A DNA stretch of 64,000 bases from Nematopogon swammerdamellus (lineage: Eukaryota; Arthropoda; Insecta; Lepidoptera; Adelidae). Each line of letters opens with the position of its first letter. Position 1 is the first letter of the stretch. The translations under genes were made by a program, and so were the position numbers. Location of the stretch: positions 738,397 to 802,396 of the forward strand of contig OX336339.1 of NCBI GenBank assembly GCA_946902875.1. The letters are read 5' to 3'. Positions 8,833 through 18,840 of the stretch are shown here, piece after piece. The notes under the pieces are model-generated. The model searched no databases and was not told where the DNA came from. It worked only from the letters and a program-made list of their open reading frames with translations.

Positions 8833-8990
8833 TCTACACTAATATTATAAAAGGTAAAGTTTGTAAGTTTGGATGTAGGAGGTAATCTCCGAAAATACTC
8901 ATCCGATTTTATTAATAATTTGACCAGTAATTGGAATAGACTTTCAGGATGGACATAGGCTATACAAGCGAAGCCGCGGGAAAAACCTAG
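8833..8990 (+). mobile_element. Helitron H3, complete short element
   Basis: Starts TCTACACTAATATTATAAAA and ends GCGAAGCCGCGGGAAAAACC-TAG, flanked by A on the left and T on the right, as expected for Helitron insertion into AT. It encodes nothing. Confidence 0.7.
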
Positions 8991-9004
8991 TGCTATATAA
9001 AGTG

Positions 9005-9445
9005 CAAGTTCGCCCGGTGATGGAGTACCACAGTCATCTGTGGGATCGATGCTCTCTTTACTTATTGTCGTCCTTGGACTCTATCCAGCGCCGCGCCATC
9101 CGTCTAACTCAGCCTGTTTTATAGGTCCTACCATGGACGGTGCTCTGACGAATTGGCTTCCGTCATACCTCCTGCCCCCATCCGTCTCCGCCACACCCGC
9201 CGGACTCGCTCGGAATTTCCATATTATGTTGTTGACACCCAACTTCTAAGGACACATCATTTTTCGTTTTCCAGTGTCGTATGGCGAAAATATGAAACGG
9301 TCTTCCGGTGAGTGTGTGCCCTGCAACCTGGGAATCTTCAAAAGGCGTGTAAATAAATTAGACGACGTGGCGCCTCTCTGCGCGTGGTTTCGCGAGGAGT
9401 GGTGTTATTGGCTGGGTCTGATCCTCCGTTGAAGTATTGGACACA
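9005..9445 (+). pseudogene. Jockey-like LINE C-terminal fragment
   Basis: Begins VQVRPVMEYHSHLWDR and SSLDSIQRRAIRLT, the same element type as 45830-46300, then decays with several stops and frame changes. A WNGLP-V-like phrase is visible near 9295. Confidence 0.6.
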
Positions 9446-9662
9446 GAAACCCACGCTGACTGTCTATAAAAAAACTAAGCATGTACCAGCTTTATATTCC
9501 TTCATTAGATACTCGTACTCGTATAGAGAAGAAAATAAACATACAAAATCCTGACCAGGATTCGAACCTTGAACTCTAGGGAAAATTCTGAAGAACTCTG
9601 GATAAGATTCAATATGGAATCGTGCAAGTTAGCAGAACGCAGGAGCTTGCATCACATTGTAG

Positions 9663-9873
9663 ACAAGCTGTGCCCGCGGCTCCGCCCGCTCTCATATTTC
9701 ACTTCACTGTTAACCTCATAAGCCATTTAGCGTGATAGTAAGTAGCCTATAGTTGATGGGAAGAATCAAGCTATCTGTAGAATTTTGTTTTATTAAAATC
9801 GGTTCAGTGGTTCTCGAGTTATAAGCGGACAGACAGACAGACAGAAAGCAGACGTTGGATTTTATTATAGGTA
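9663..9873 (-). mobile_element. Helitron H1, antisense
   Basis: Inverse of 48683-48893: GTGCCCGCGGCTCCGCCCGC at one end and CAGACGTTGGATTTTATTAT-AGGTAA at the other. Confidence 0.7.
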
Positions 9874-9934
9874 AATAAATAAATATAAAAGGATAAGGAA
9901 GGAAGGTGTAACTGTGAATTTTGATAGTATACGT

Positions 9935-10012
9935 CATCGACCCGGTGGCGAAATTGGAGACGCGTTGGCGGGTCATGCCAGAGTGCCAGGTTCGAATCCT
10001 AGTCGGGACGTA
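9935..10012 (+). repeat. Degenerate tRNA-Leu-like sequence
   Basis: GGTGGCGAAATTGGAGACGC resembles a leucine tRNA D-arm/A box and GGTTCGAATCC a B box, followed by CGGGAC as a 3' acceptor side. The acceptor and T stems have mismatches, so it is a tRNA pseudogene or SINE head rather than a working tRNA. Confidence 0.45.
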
Positions 10013-10099
10013 TTTTTTTCATTTTACTTTCGGCTTTACGTCTGCGGCATGTGTTCAACGATCAATCGAATGAAGACAGTATCTCTTATAAGGGTGGTA

Positions 10100-10475
10100 G
10101 TTTTTTTTTATGGAAACCGAGATGGAAACTGACACGGTTGGCTATATCACCTACAACATCCGTGATGTCAGCCCATAACACCGGGTGAATTAGGTGCCAT
10201 GTCAGCGTTTCCCTTCATTTCATGTCGGCTACACTGAACTTGACGGAAAACACGAATTATTTACATAGCCGTTTCGGCCGACATTTCAATCAGTGCGGTG
10301 GTACCAACCCGGACGGGATAAACCCTAGCACCTAGTAATATAAAAAGGGAAGGGACCTACAGGTTTACGTGGAATCCGAACCACGCTCAGCCTCCAACGG
10401 TCGAGCGGTCACCCATACAAGTCCGCTGCTTACCAACAGTCGGCCGACCGCATCACTGAGCTACTGAGGCTGACT
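10100..10475 (-). mobile_element. S2 SINE, antisense
   Basis: Poly(T) start, TGGCTATATCACCTACAACA, through GTGCGGTGGTACCAACCC, to the complement of the head (CTGAGCTACTGAGGCTGAC). It directly abuts the 9-bp minisatellite. Confidence 0.75.
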
Positions 10476-11022
10476 GGTGGCGGCCGTGGCGGCGGTGGCG
10501 GCCGTGGCGGCGGTGGCGGCCGTGGCGGCGGTGGCGGCCGTGGCGGCGGTGGCGGCCGTGGCGGCGGTGGCGGCCGTGGCGGCTGTGGCGGCCGTGGCGG
10601 CGGTGGCGGCCGTGGCGGCGGTGGCGGCCGTGGCGGCGGTGGCGGCAGTGGCGGCGGTGGCGGCCGTGGCGGCGATGGCGGCCGTGGCGGCGGTGGCGGC
10701 CGTGGCGGCGGTGGCGGCCGTGGCGGCTGTGGCTGCCGTGGCGGCCGTGGCTGCCGTGGCGGCCGTGGCGGCTGTGGCGGCCGTGGCGGCGGTGGCGGCC
10801 GTGGCGGCAGTGGCGGCGGTGGCGGCCGTGGCGGCGGTGGCGGCCGTGGCGGCGGTGGCGGCCGTGGCGGCTGTGGCGGCCGTGGCGGCCGTGGCGGCTG
10901 TGGCTGCCGTGGCGGCTGTGGCGGCTGTGGCGGCGGTGGCGGCCGTGGCGGCCGTGGCGGCTGTGGCGGCCGTGGCAGCCGTGGCGGCGGTGGCGGCGGT
11001 GGCGGCGGCAGCGGCGGGTAAC
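10476..11022. repeat. 9-bp GC-rich minisatellite, about 545 bp
   Basis: About 60 copies of GTGGCGGCN; the last base alternates mainly C and G, giving an 18-bp higher period in places, with scattered T and A variants. It reads as a long open frame on both strands (AAV and ATA tripeptide repeats) only because the unit lacks stops. There is no splice or codon support for a gene. Confidence 0.95.
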
Positions 11023-11070
11023 ATCACGCCATCTATTATATGGATCGTGTAGTATGGTCGTAAGTAATCT

Positions 11071-12478
11071 ACAGGGTGACTGGTAATTCGATCTATTCCT
11101 TGAAAGGGGTTATACTAGAGGTTATTTGGAACAATTTAACGTGGTCAACTGGCGTCGGAAATGGGCGGTGTCCGAGATATCGGGGTTTTAAGATTTTTTT
11201 TTAATTTTCTGACTTGTAATAGAAAAGAAAAGTTTAAAAAAAATTTCCTTACTTTTGGGCACCCTATTGATATTTTTTTGAAAGCTGGTAAGCTACCAAT
11301 CAATTCAAATAAAAATATCGGCCCAAAATTCTCAATATCTCAGAAATAAATGGTCTTAAATGAAATTTTTTTAATTTTTTATGTAAATTTTCCGAAAATG
11401 TACATGCATTATTCGAAAAAAATTTATGGCACTTTGCACACAAATTACTAAAATAATTACACGGCTTCATGATCTTTTTAACAAGGTATAAATTTTATAA
11501 ACTTTTATGAACATTTTTTATCAGTTATTTTCAACTATCTTTTGAGTTCTGTCCTGTCGCGCGTTGTTATCTCACAAAACTAAACAGAAAATTACCACCG
11601 TTTGCCATGGTTGCTTTTGAAAATGAAGAATACGCCGACATCGTGTATTGTTACGGGTTTAGTGATGGTGACGCTGCTGCAGCACGAAGAGATTACCAAA
11701 GGCGTTTCCCTAACCGCCGTTTACCTGATGTGGCCGTGTTTTGTACTACTTATCGGCGTATTCGTGAAACGGGCTCGGTTCAACGACGCCAAAGTGAAGC
11801 TGGCAGTCCTCCCGTTCAAAATGCTGACGTAGAGGAAGATATCCTGGAATGCTTTCGAGCAGATCCCGCTGTTTCAACTAGAAAAGTGGCAAGACAATTA
11901 GGGATATCGCAATGGAAATCCTGGATCATTGCGCATACAACACTTTATCCATACCACTACACTCCAGTGCAGGCTATTGAGGAGGGTCATCCTGCAAGAA
12001 GGAATGATTTTTGTAGATTTTTAATTAACACAGATATTGAAGACCCTGCATACCTCACAAAATTCTTTGAACTGGCGCTCGATCGTGATGGTATCACAAA
12101 CTATCACAATGCCCACTACTGGGCCCCTAAGGGTCAAAACCACAAATCAAAGTACACAGATGAGATTTTCGTTAAATTTTTGGATGGGAATTATTCATAA
12201 TAATTTGATCGGACCTTTTTTCTTGCCCCAAAATTTGGATGGCATAACTTATGAAAACTTTTTAAGAGAGAAAGTGTCCGCACTACTAGAAGATGTGCCG
12301 CTAGCTACGAGAGCCGGTATGGTTTACCAGCACGATGGCTGCCCAGCTCACTACTACTGAGGCGTGCGGCAATGGCTGGGTGAAAATTATCCACTGAGAT
12401 GGATTGGCTGATGTGTTCCTACGCCGCGGCCGGCGAGAAGTCCGGATTTGACGTCCTGTGACTATTATATTTGGGGTC
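11071..12478 (+). pseudogene. Tc1/mariner-superfamily transposase pseudogene (DUF4817-type)
   Basis: Starts near a CAGGGTGACTGGTAATTCG terminal-type sequence. From 11607 the frame has a helix-turn-helix N-terminus (EEYADIVYCYGFSDGDA, then RRFPNRRLPDVAVF), then HYTPVQAIEEGHPARR and a DDE_3-like core (LIGPFFLP, EDVPLATRAGMVYQHDGCPA). The frame shifts near 12165-12180, with stops at 12198 and 12358. The region of the first catalytic Asp is degraded; the Asp of QHDG remains. The right end is cut off by a LINE 3' UTR near 12480. Non-functional. Confidence 0.8.
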
Positions 12479-12479
12479 A

Positions 12480-12670
12480 CATGAAATAATTATGTATATG
12501 TATGTATATATTCTTTATTGAACACCAATTTATAAAATTAGGTACAACAGGCGAGCTTAATGCCGCGAGGCATTCTATTCTAACTAACCTTTGGGATGTG
12601 GGAGAAGTACACGCAGGCGAACAAGAATTGTTTGTGGCAATGTGTTAGACTGTAAAGAAATATGTATGAT
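12480..12670 (-). mobile_element. LINE 3' UTR fragment
   Basis: TTTATTGAACACCAATTTAT and GCTTAATGCCGCGAGGCATT read in reverse as a retrotransposon 3' UTR ending in an AATAAA-like signal. It truncates the transposase pseudogene. A TA microsatellite follows at 12710-12730. Confidence 0.5.
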
Positions 12671-12831
12671 AAACTACATATGAATACTACATAAATACTT
12701 TAATAAGCATATATATATATATATATATAATAAACTTACTTATTATGTGATTACAACGAAATTACAACGAAATAATTAAAGTACAACGTGTGTCAGTCAT
12801 GTCAAGTGTCAGTTTCCATAAAAAAAAAAAT

Positions 12832-12966
12832 CTGAAAGACGCCGCATGTGTTGGCTGAAGAACCTGAGCCGCCAGTGATACAACACCAGTACGCGATCTC
12901 TCTTCCGGAGCTGCAATCTCGAAGGTGGAAATTGTCCTAATTGTAGCCAAATTCAGGTAGAAGATG
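12832..12966 (+). pseudogene. LINE ORF2 C-terminal fragment
   Basis: RRMCWLKNLS, then after a frame change SDTTPVRDL-S-GAAISKVEI and VLIVAKFR-stop. This matches the common WLKN...LFRAA-KV-IA-MIANLR ending of insect LINE polyproteins. Confidence 0.6.
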
Positions 12967-13499
12967 GCACCATAAGTAGAAGAAGGCGGATTTATCATTC
13001 AGTAGTGATTTTTCAGTGAAATTTCGACAAAAAACTACATCACACAACGTCTTCAGCCTTCCGCCAACCAAAGAAGATACCGGGCTTCACTGACATCTAA
13101 CGGAATCCAACTATAATGTTTCCATTTGATCACTTTTTCTTGGTAACTCTAAAAGAGAAACTTGTAAAGTTAGTTGGCACGCAGAACATAAATCTCGCAG
13201 GAGAAACGGAATCCACGCGGAAATCTCAACACCTAAGTGGGTATTCGTCCGCTGAGAGAGATACACGTAACTCGCTTAAGGGGGTACTAGGTTTACCATA
13301 GGTTCAGAATTGTTCCGGACAGTTTGAAATCGGAACGGGTTATCTGCAAATCCTTCCTAACTATGTTCAGACTAGGGATTTGTCCCGATTTTCCATAAAA
13401 TCGTGAAATAAAAAAATCTGTGAATAAAAGAATCTATATCGCGTGTGTGAGAGTAAAAGGGAAGAATATATTGCTAAAAAAATATATATGCGTCAAATT

Positions 13500-13615
13500 G
13501 ATCTTCTTTTTAACCGACTTCAAAAAAGGAGGAGGTTCTCAATTCGACTGCATTTTTTTTATTTTCTTTTTTATGTTTGTTACCTCAGAACTTTCGACAG
13601 GGTGAACCGGTGAAC
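13500..13615 (+). repeat. Repeat G copy
   Basis: AACCGACTTCAAAAAAGGAG, GAGGTTCTCAATTCGACTG and TTTGTTACCTCAGAACTTTC are shared with 17395-17560 and 25717-25895. Confidence 0.65.
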
Positions 13616-13634
13616 CGATCATTCAGTGCGGTGG

Positions 13635-13928
13635 TACCGTGTGGGGCCGGTACTTTAAAAGAATAGCCCCACTGCATCTCTCCCCGTATATGTCGTAAAA
13701 GGCGACTGAGGGATATGACTCCCTTCTTATATTACTAGGTGGTAGGGTTTAACCCGCCCGGGTTGGTACCACCGCACTGAATGAAAGGTCGGTCGAAACG
13801 GCTATGTAAATAGTTTTCCGCCCAGTTCAGTGTAGCCGGCACGACCGAAGGGAAGCACTGATGTGGCACTAAGTTCATCCGGTTCATCCGGACTCCAATT
13901 CAGTCACACATAACGGATTACATAAAAA
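13635..13928 (+). mobile_element. S3 SINE with an S1-like 3' end
   Basis: S3 head and body as at 5971, but the end reads CGGATTACATAAAAAAA, as in S1, instead of the S2/S3 GTGTCAGTTTCCATAAAA. Confidence 0.65.
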
Positions 13929-14183
13929 AACTATCCTTACAAAACGCCATAAACTATGATTTATGACTAAATTCTGTTAACTTTAGCTTTATCTTGCATC
14001 AGAAGGTGTCCTCGGAATGTTCTTCACTAAGATATTTCCCATAAAAAGGAACGTCTACTACTACGTCTAAATTGAACCACCGAATATAAATAACCGAACG
14101 TAACCAAAATAAACTGGGATTGCACGACAAAAGACACTCAAAATCAAATATTAGTTGAATCATCAAAATAATCGTGTACTTAC

Positions 14184-14420
14184 TTCGAACAACAATAGGA
14201 AGTGAAGTTATCCATTCATACAAGTAACTCTCAGTCGTCTCAGTAGAATTTAATAAAACATTTGCAGAGTCAACATATGAGTAACTCTCAAACGATGACG
14301 CATCCCTAAGGAATGTAGAGGTACCTATAGATATCATATCAGTAAACGTGGTTCTATTCAAATAATGAAAGAATGGTACAATTTTCTGTCTGTAAATCGT
14401 TTGAGAAACGCTTAATGATT
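14184..14420 (-). CDS. Candidate exon 2 of a secreted-protein gene
   Basis: On the - strand a pyrimidine-rich acceptor (ATGTCTTTTCATGCAAG) precedes 14420 and a consensus donor GTAAGT starts at 14183. The 237-nt exon is phase 1 at both ends and joins in frame to the signal-peptide exon at 15935 (the split codon gives Gln). It encodes 79 residues including YRQKIVPFFHYLNRTTF, SYVDSANVLLNSTETTESY and EWITSLPIVVR, with two possible N-glycosylation sites (NRT, NST). I recognise no family. A possible tiny last exon after an AG near 13976 would add a few codons before a stop, but its pyrimidine tract is poor. If the donor is ignored, the frame runs on to 14001. Confidence 0.5.
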
Positions 14421-14694
14421 CTTGCATGAAAAGACATATGAAGCAAAAAGAATGAACTTACAATTTTCTAGAGTGCCGAAAACAGACGTCGTGAAATAAA
14501 AATAATTTATTTAGGAAATGTCTATGTCTACAAATCCATGTCTCCTTCTCTTGAGAATCTCTGTCTTGCAAGAAGAATAGTTTTATAAAAATAACTTGTT
14601 ATTAAATTATGGCGCTCATATTAAATAAAAATATTAAGTTTAATATATTAAACACTAAGATTAGATAGAAGCATGATGGTGTTAGCTTTTTAAC

Positions 14695-14727
14695 CCCCGA
14701 CGAAAAAACGGAGGGGTGTTATAAGTT

Positions 14728-14768
<41 letters not shown>

Positions 14769-15187
14769 TGTCTGTGGCATCGTAGCTCCCAAACGGGTGG
14801 ACCGATTTGGATGCGGTTTTTTTTATTAGGAAGCTTGTTTAATCGGGATGGTTCTTAGCTATGTTTGTAATCAAGTAATAAAGTAATTAAGTAATAAAAA
14901 AAATAATTCTCTTAAAAAGTGGACCAATTTGCATACGGTTTTTTTTAAAAAGCTTGAAATAAAAGTTAAATTACAAATTTAAAAAACCCCCGACTCTTAA
15001 AAAGTCAAAAATAATTTCCGTTTACTTACTTAAAGGAGTCGGGGGACCGCTAAGTAAATTAAATATAAAGACTCAAGAGTTGCGCGGGAATTTACTTAGC
15101 GGTCCACCGACTCCTTTAAGTAAGTAAACGGAAATTATTTTTGACTTTTTAAGAGTCGGGGGTTTTTTAAATTTGTAATTTAACTTT
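14695..15187. mobile_element. FB foldback element, best copy, in intron
   Basis: Opens with AACCCCCGACGAAAAAACGG and a GT run (14729-14766), then arms 14963-15060 and 15090-15187 that are nearly perfect inverses (about 98 bp) around about 29 bp. It sits in the putative intron between 14421 and 15934. Confidence 0.75.
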
Positions 15188-15934
15188 TAGTTACACATTT
15201 TGTAATTTTTTGTATTGTGGTAAGTTGGCTCTTTCATGTGTTGTGTTTTTAATTGTTAATTAAACCTTCGTTAATTTTACTAGAATTGATATTATACGCC
15301 TAGTATCAATGAACGCGTAGTTGCAGAGTGCAAATGTATTTTAGGTTGGCACTCGACGTTGTACACAACAACACAATTTATAATTCAAACGTAGAGTTTA
15401 GTTATCCTAAATTCATTCGTGATTGAAACAAGGGCATCGATCAAAGTAACTATTCTAAAGTACTTGGTGCATCCAGTGTTACATTTACACATATACCTTC
15501 TTAGAAAATGCTAGATTTTTTGAGATTTTTATATATAGAATATACTCTTAGTTGCACACAATTGAAAGAAAAATAGTACATGAGAAAAAAACAAGAAATA
15601 CAGGAATGCGAAAAGATGGGCAAGTGATTTATTCAGGAAAGGGGTTATTCAGAGACGATATTCACAATTCACATCACAAGAAGCTTGAACTTTGCTCCAG
15701 ACACCCAGATTAGTAGGATCTGGCGAACAAACCAAATATGTAGATAGATGTGTTTCGGCGCAAACATCGTCAGCCAGTTTTTTTTTTAAAGTGCGACGGC
15801 AACCTGCTCTTTAACATGGAACTTTCTGACGTATGTTTTAGGGAATGGGCTCAACTATAATTTTGTTATGGCGAGACCCCGTGATCTATACGTCTGTCTT
15901 TATGCCGGTTAATTCAGCTCAAACATTGACTTAC

Positions 15935-16196
15935 GGTTCTCCGTGTTAGTGTTGACCGTGGCCGGTGGCCCCAGCAGCTGCCTCTCGCTCAGAGAAGGAT
16001 CTGCACTGAACACCGCCACATCCCAGGGGTTCTCGGGCACTCCCGACAGTCCATCTTCCAGCATCTGGTACGCCCCACTCCTCACCGTCAGCGAAGGCTC
16101 ATCTTTAAATATCTCCACCGGAGGGTCCACCTCTGGTAGAGGAACCCCGACGCACAAACTTACTAAAACTAGAAAAATTAGTCCCTTTCGAGCCAT
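15935..16196 (-). CDS. Secreted protein, first coding exon with signal peptide
   Basis: The ATG at 16196 opens a frame starting MARKGLIFLVLVSLCVGVPL: a basic N-terminus, a hydrophobic core and a likely cleavage site near residue 18-20. About 68 acidic, proline-containing residues follow (VDPPVEIFKDEPS, SADPSLSERQLLGPP). A consensus donor GTAAGT begins at 15934, leaving phase 1. A TATA box lies about 70 nt upstream of the ATG, which fits a compact first exon. No cysteines occur in the mature part of this exon. The family is unknown to me; possibilities include a peptide precursor or a small haemolymph protein. Confidence 0.65.
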
Positions 16197-16266
16197 AGCT
16201 TTGTCTATTCGAGATCGATCATATAATTTTTCGCTCCACGCCTAATATGCAGGGCAAGGTGGCGGA

Positions 16267-16276
16267 TTTTTTTATA
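16267..16276 (-). promoter_or_regulatory. TATA box of the secreted-protein gene
   Basis: TATAAAAAAA on the - strand, about 70 nt before the ATG, predicting a start of transcription near 16240. A GATA-type site (TTATC) directly precedes it, and a GGGGATAACC sequence near 16407-16416 resembles a kappa-B site with one mismatch. Confidence 0.5.
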
Positions 16277-16659
16277 GATAACGCACTTGTTTATTGAGTT
16301 TTTTCGCAAGTAACAGGTACTGATAAGACGGACGGACTCGCGTGAATGTCCGACATGCGAGGTGTTGGACCCATTTGAGTGCTGTGTGATTGGGTGGTCG
16401 TTATCTGGAGGTTATCCCCTGATATGGTAAGATAAAAGAATAGGAATGACTGTAGGGCAGACTGTGCTAGAAGCTTTTCTTTTAAATTCCTGGAGATTGG
16501 AGTTTCCAACTGCTAGAATTAAAAAATATTGATATATTTCAAAAGATTTTTTGACGTCATTGCCTCTGCTGTAGAAAATCGTGGGTTTGGAGTACAGGTT
16601 AACACAAGCCGGGTACGACATCCGGTACGTGTTGGACCGGAAGTAAACAGTGATTCCGT

Positions 16660-16735
16660 GTTGATGAAGGCCGGGAGGATTGGAGAACTATTGGACAGGC
16701 TGGTTCAGCAGCGGACACAAAACACCGATTGACTG
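16660..16735 (+). pseudogene. LINE ORF C-terminal remnant
   Basis: AGGCCGGGAGGATTGGAGAA followed by TGG and CAGCAGCGGACAC reads as a degraded R-DWR-IG-A--QQW type LINE terminus ending in a stop; compare 32795-32915. Confidence 0.4.
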
Positions 16736-16939
16736 AATTATTCTCTGATCTGAATAGCTAATCAAAGCGTTCGGGAATCAATGTGCCCAAGCCGATACTA
16801 TTTTGAGGTCCAACTTCGGTCACTAATTAATTAGTTCTTTATTTTTAAACCCGTTTGTTCTGAATTAAATTGTTGGTATTTTACACAGTGTAGGTACCTG
16901 TCAATGTGTCTTTTTTATTAAAGTTATTTTTAATTTAAA

Positions 16940-17105
16940 AAACTGCACAGAACCGGTAAACTCTGGAACGCTCTCCCTGCCTATGTATTTCCCCCCGAGT
17001 ACAGTATCGGGTTCTTCAAGAGAGGCGTTAATAGTCATCTGTCGACGTGCTTAGACACCTTATGGGTGGTTCGGCGCCACACGTCGCGCTTTCAATAAAA
17101 CAAAA
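16940..17105 (+). pseudogene. LINE C-terminal fragment
   Basis: Translation TGKLWNALPAYVFPPEYSIG then FFKRGVNSHL, close to 47325-47400. It ends in CAATAAAACA and is a typical LINE tail. Confidence 0.6.
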
Positions 17106-17394
17106 ACTTTTCATAAAAAAATTTAGTCCTAATCATTGGCAGCCCTGTGCTTCTCTAACAGGGTTTCATTTGGCGCTAGTCGCTGATTACAGAAATACTC
17201 ATCGCACTACTCGTCCAACGTAAAATGATTCATACTTAACATTCTTCGCTACACTGATAGCAGTCTAGACTTGTTTACGCTTAGGACAACTTGTATCACT
17301 GTCGTTATCAGCCCACTTTTTGATTGGGCTGTCTGGCAGAAATCCTCATAGTGAATTAACTGTTGATGTTTCAAACGATCCTTTCTGTTTTATA

Positions 17395-17560
17395 TTTTTA
17401 ACCGATTTGAAAAAAAGGAGGAGGTTCTCAATTCGAGTGCGTGTTTTTTTTAAATTTATTTTTTTATGTTTGTTACACGATTACTCCGTCAAGTGTGGGC
17501 CGATTTTTTTTGTTTGGTAGATCATACTTCAGAGGTGGTCCCATTAAAATTTTATCGAAA
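17395..17560 (+). repeat. Repeat G copy
   Basis: AACCGATTTGAAAAAAAGGA, GGTTCTCAATTCGAGTGCG and TGTTTGTTACACGATTACTC, diverged from 13500-13615. Confidence 0.6.
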
Positions 17561-17734
17561 TTGATTCAGCAGTTTATGAAAAATCAACAAAATACAATGG
17601 TGTGTATTTTGTTGATATAATAATACCTTCAGCAAAACTTTTGTGATGTGGAATTTTTCAGCAATTTGCATTTTGACACATATGGCGAATAATTCTGTAC
17701 CACTTCAATCGATTTCGATTATTCTTTTTTATGT

Positions 17735-18380
17735 AATACTAGCTGAGCCCGCGGCTCCGCTCGCGTGAAATTCGTATTTCAAAGAAGACAGTAAGTAACT
17801 ATGGGCGAGGCCGAAGGCCGAGCTGCGTTCAGGAAGTCGATAAACCATCTCTAAGAAAGTAAGTAATTAAGGGCGAGGCCGAAGGGCGAGCTGCGTTCTG
17901 GAAGATCATAAACCTTCTCGAAGAAAGTAAGTAACTGAGGGCGAGGCCGAAGGCCGAGCTGCGTTCAGGAAGATTATAAACCTTCTCGAAGAAAGTAAGT
18001 AACAAGGCCGAGTTACATTCACGAAGACCATAAACTTTCTCGAAGAAAGTAAGTAAAAAAAAGGTGAAGCCGAAGACCGAGCTGTGTTCAGGAATACGAT
18101 AAACATAATGCAAGACAGTAAGTAACTATAGGCGAAGCCGAAGGCCGAGCTGCGTTCAGGAAGAGGATAAACCATCTCAAGAAAGTAAGTAACTGAGGGC
18201 GAGGCCGAAGGCCGAGCTGCGTTCAGGAAGACGATAAACTTTCTCGAAGAAAGTAAGTAACTGAGGGCGAGGCCGATGGCCGAGCTGCGTTCAGGAAGAC
18301 TATAAACCTTCTCGGTTGCGTTCAGGAAGAGGAAAAACCTTTTCGATGAAATTAAGTAACTAAGTAACGAAAGTACGTAA
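17735..18380 (-). repeat. Helitron-borne minisatellite, about 60-bp unit
   Basis: Begins with an inverse Helitron end (CTAGCTGAGCCCGCGGCTCC). It is followed by about nine degenerate units containing GAAAGTAAGTAACT, GGGCGAGGCCGAAGGCCGAG and CTGCGTTCAGGAAGA. Reverse frames across it are repetitive artefacts. Confidence 0.85.
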
Positions 18381-18414
18381 CTAAGGGCAAGGCCACTGTC
18401 ACCCTAAATCATAA

Positions 18415-18840
18415 TATGGGAAATCACCAAAATTAATATGGGAAATTCCAGTTGTCACCGACTATCCTCTACCGAATAATAGACCGAACATAATATACAC
18501 TGATAAAATAAATAATAAAACTTTCCTCGTAGATGTTACAGTGCCCTCCGATTATAATGTTATAAAAAAAGAAACGGAAAAGCTTACGATATACTATGCA
18601 CTCAAAATTTAAATTGAAAGGTTATGGAAAACAAACGCCAAAATTATACCAATTGTGATTGGAACTACAGGAATCGTTGGCAGATCTATAGACAAATACA
18701 TTTCTGATTTAAAAACAGATATCAAAATTGAAATTCTACAACAACAAGTTGCTATACATACATGCAATATAATGACGAAATTTATGACCGGCTTTTTGGA
18801 AGAATTACAAGGAAACAATAATCACACCACTGATGACTAA
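18415..18840 (+). pseudogene. Non-LTR retrotransposon ORF C-terminus
   Basis: Frame LIWEIPVVTDYPLPNNRPNI, then YTDKINNKTFLVDVTVPSDY, then one in-frame TAA at about 18611, then IPIVIGTTGIVGRS and KIEILQQQVAIHT, ending in TAA at 18840. The RPD-I--D-----YLIDVAVP-D-NV and IPVVIGA-G pattern is common at the end of invertebrate LINE polyproteins. A single stop suggests fairly recent death. Confidence 0.7.

Noticed and set aside
10477..11052. Long frames on both strands encoding AAV or ATA repeats
   Set aside because: They follow from a 9-bp repeat unit without stop codons; no splice sites, start context or non-repeat coding sequence support a protein.
13930..13985. A third coding exon finishing the secreted-protein gene
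   Set aside because: An AG exists and the phase would give a short tail and a stop, but the tract before it is purine-rich, a poor acceptor.
17829..18175. Repetitive minus-strand frames within the 60-bp array
   Set aside because: They are translations of a minisatellite and change frame with unit-length variation.
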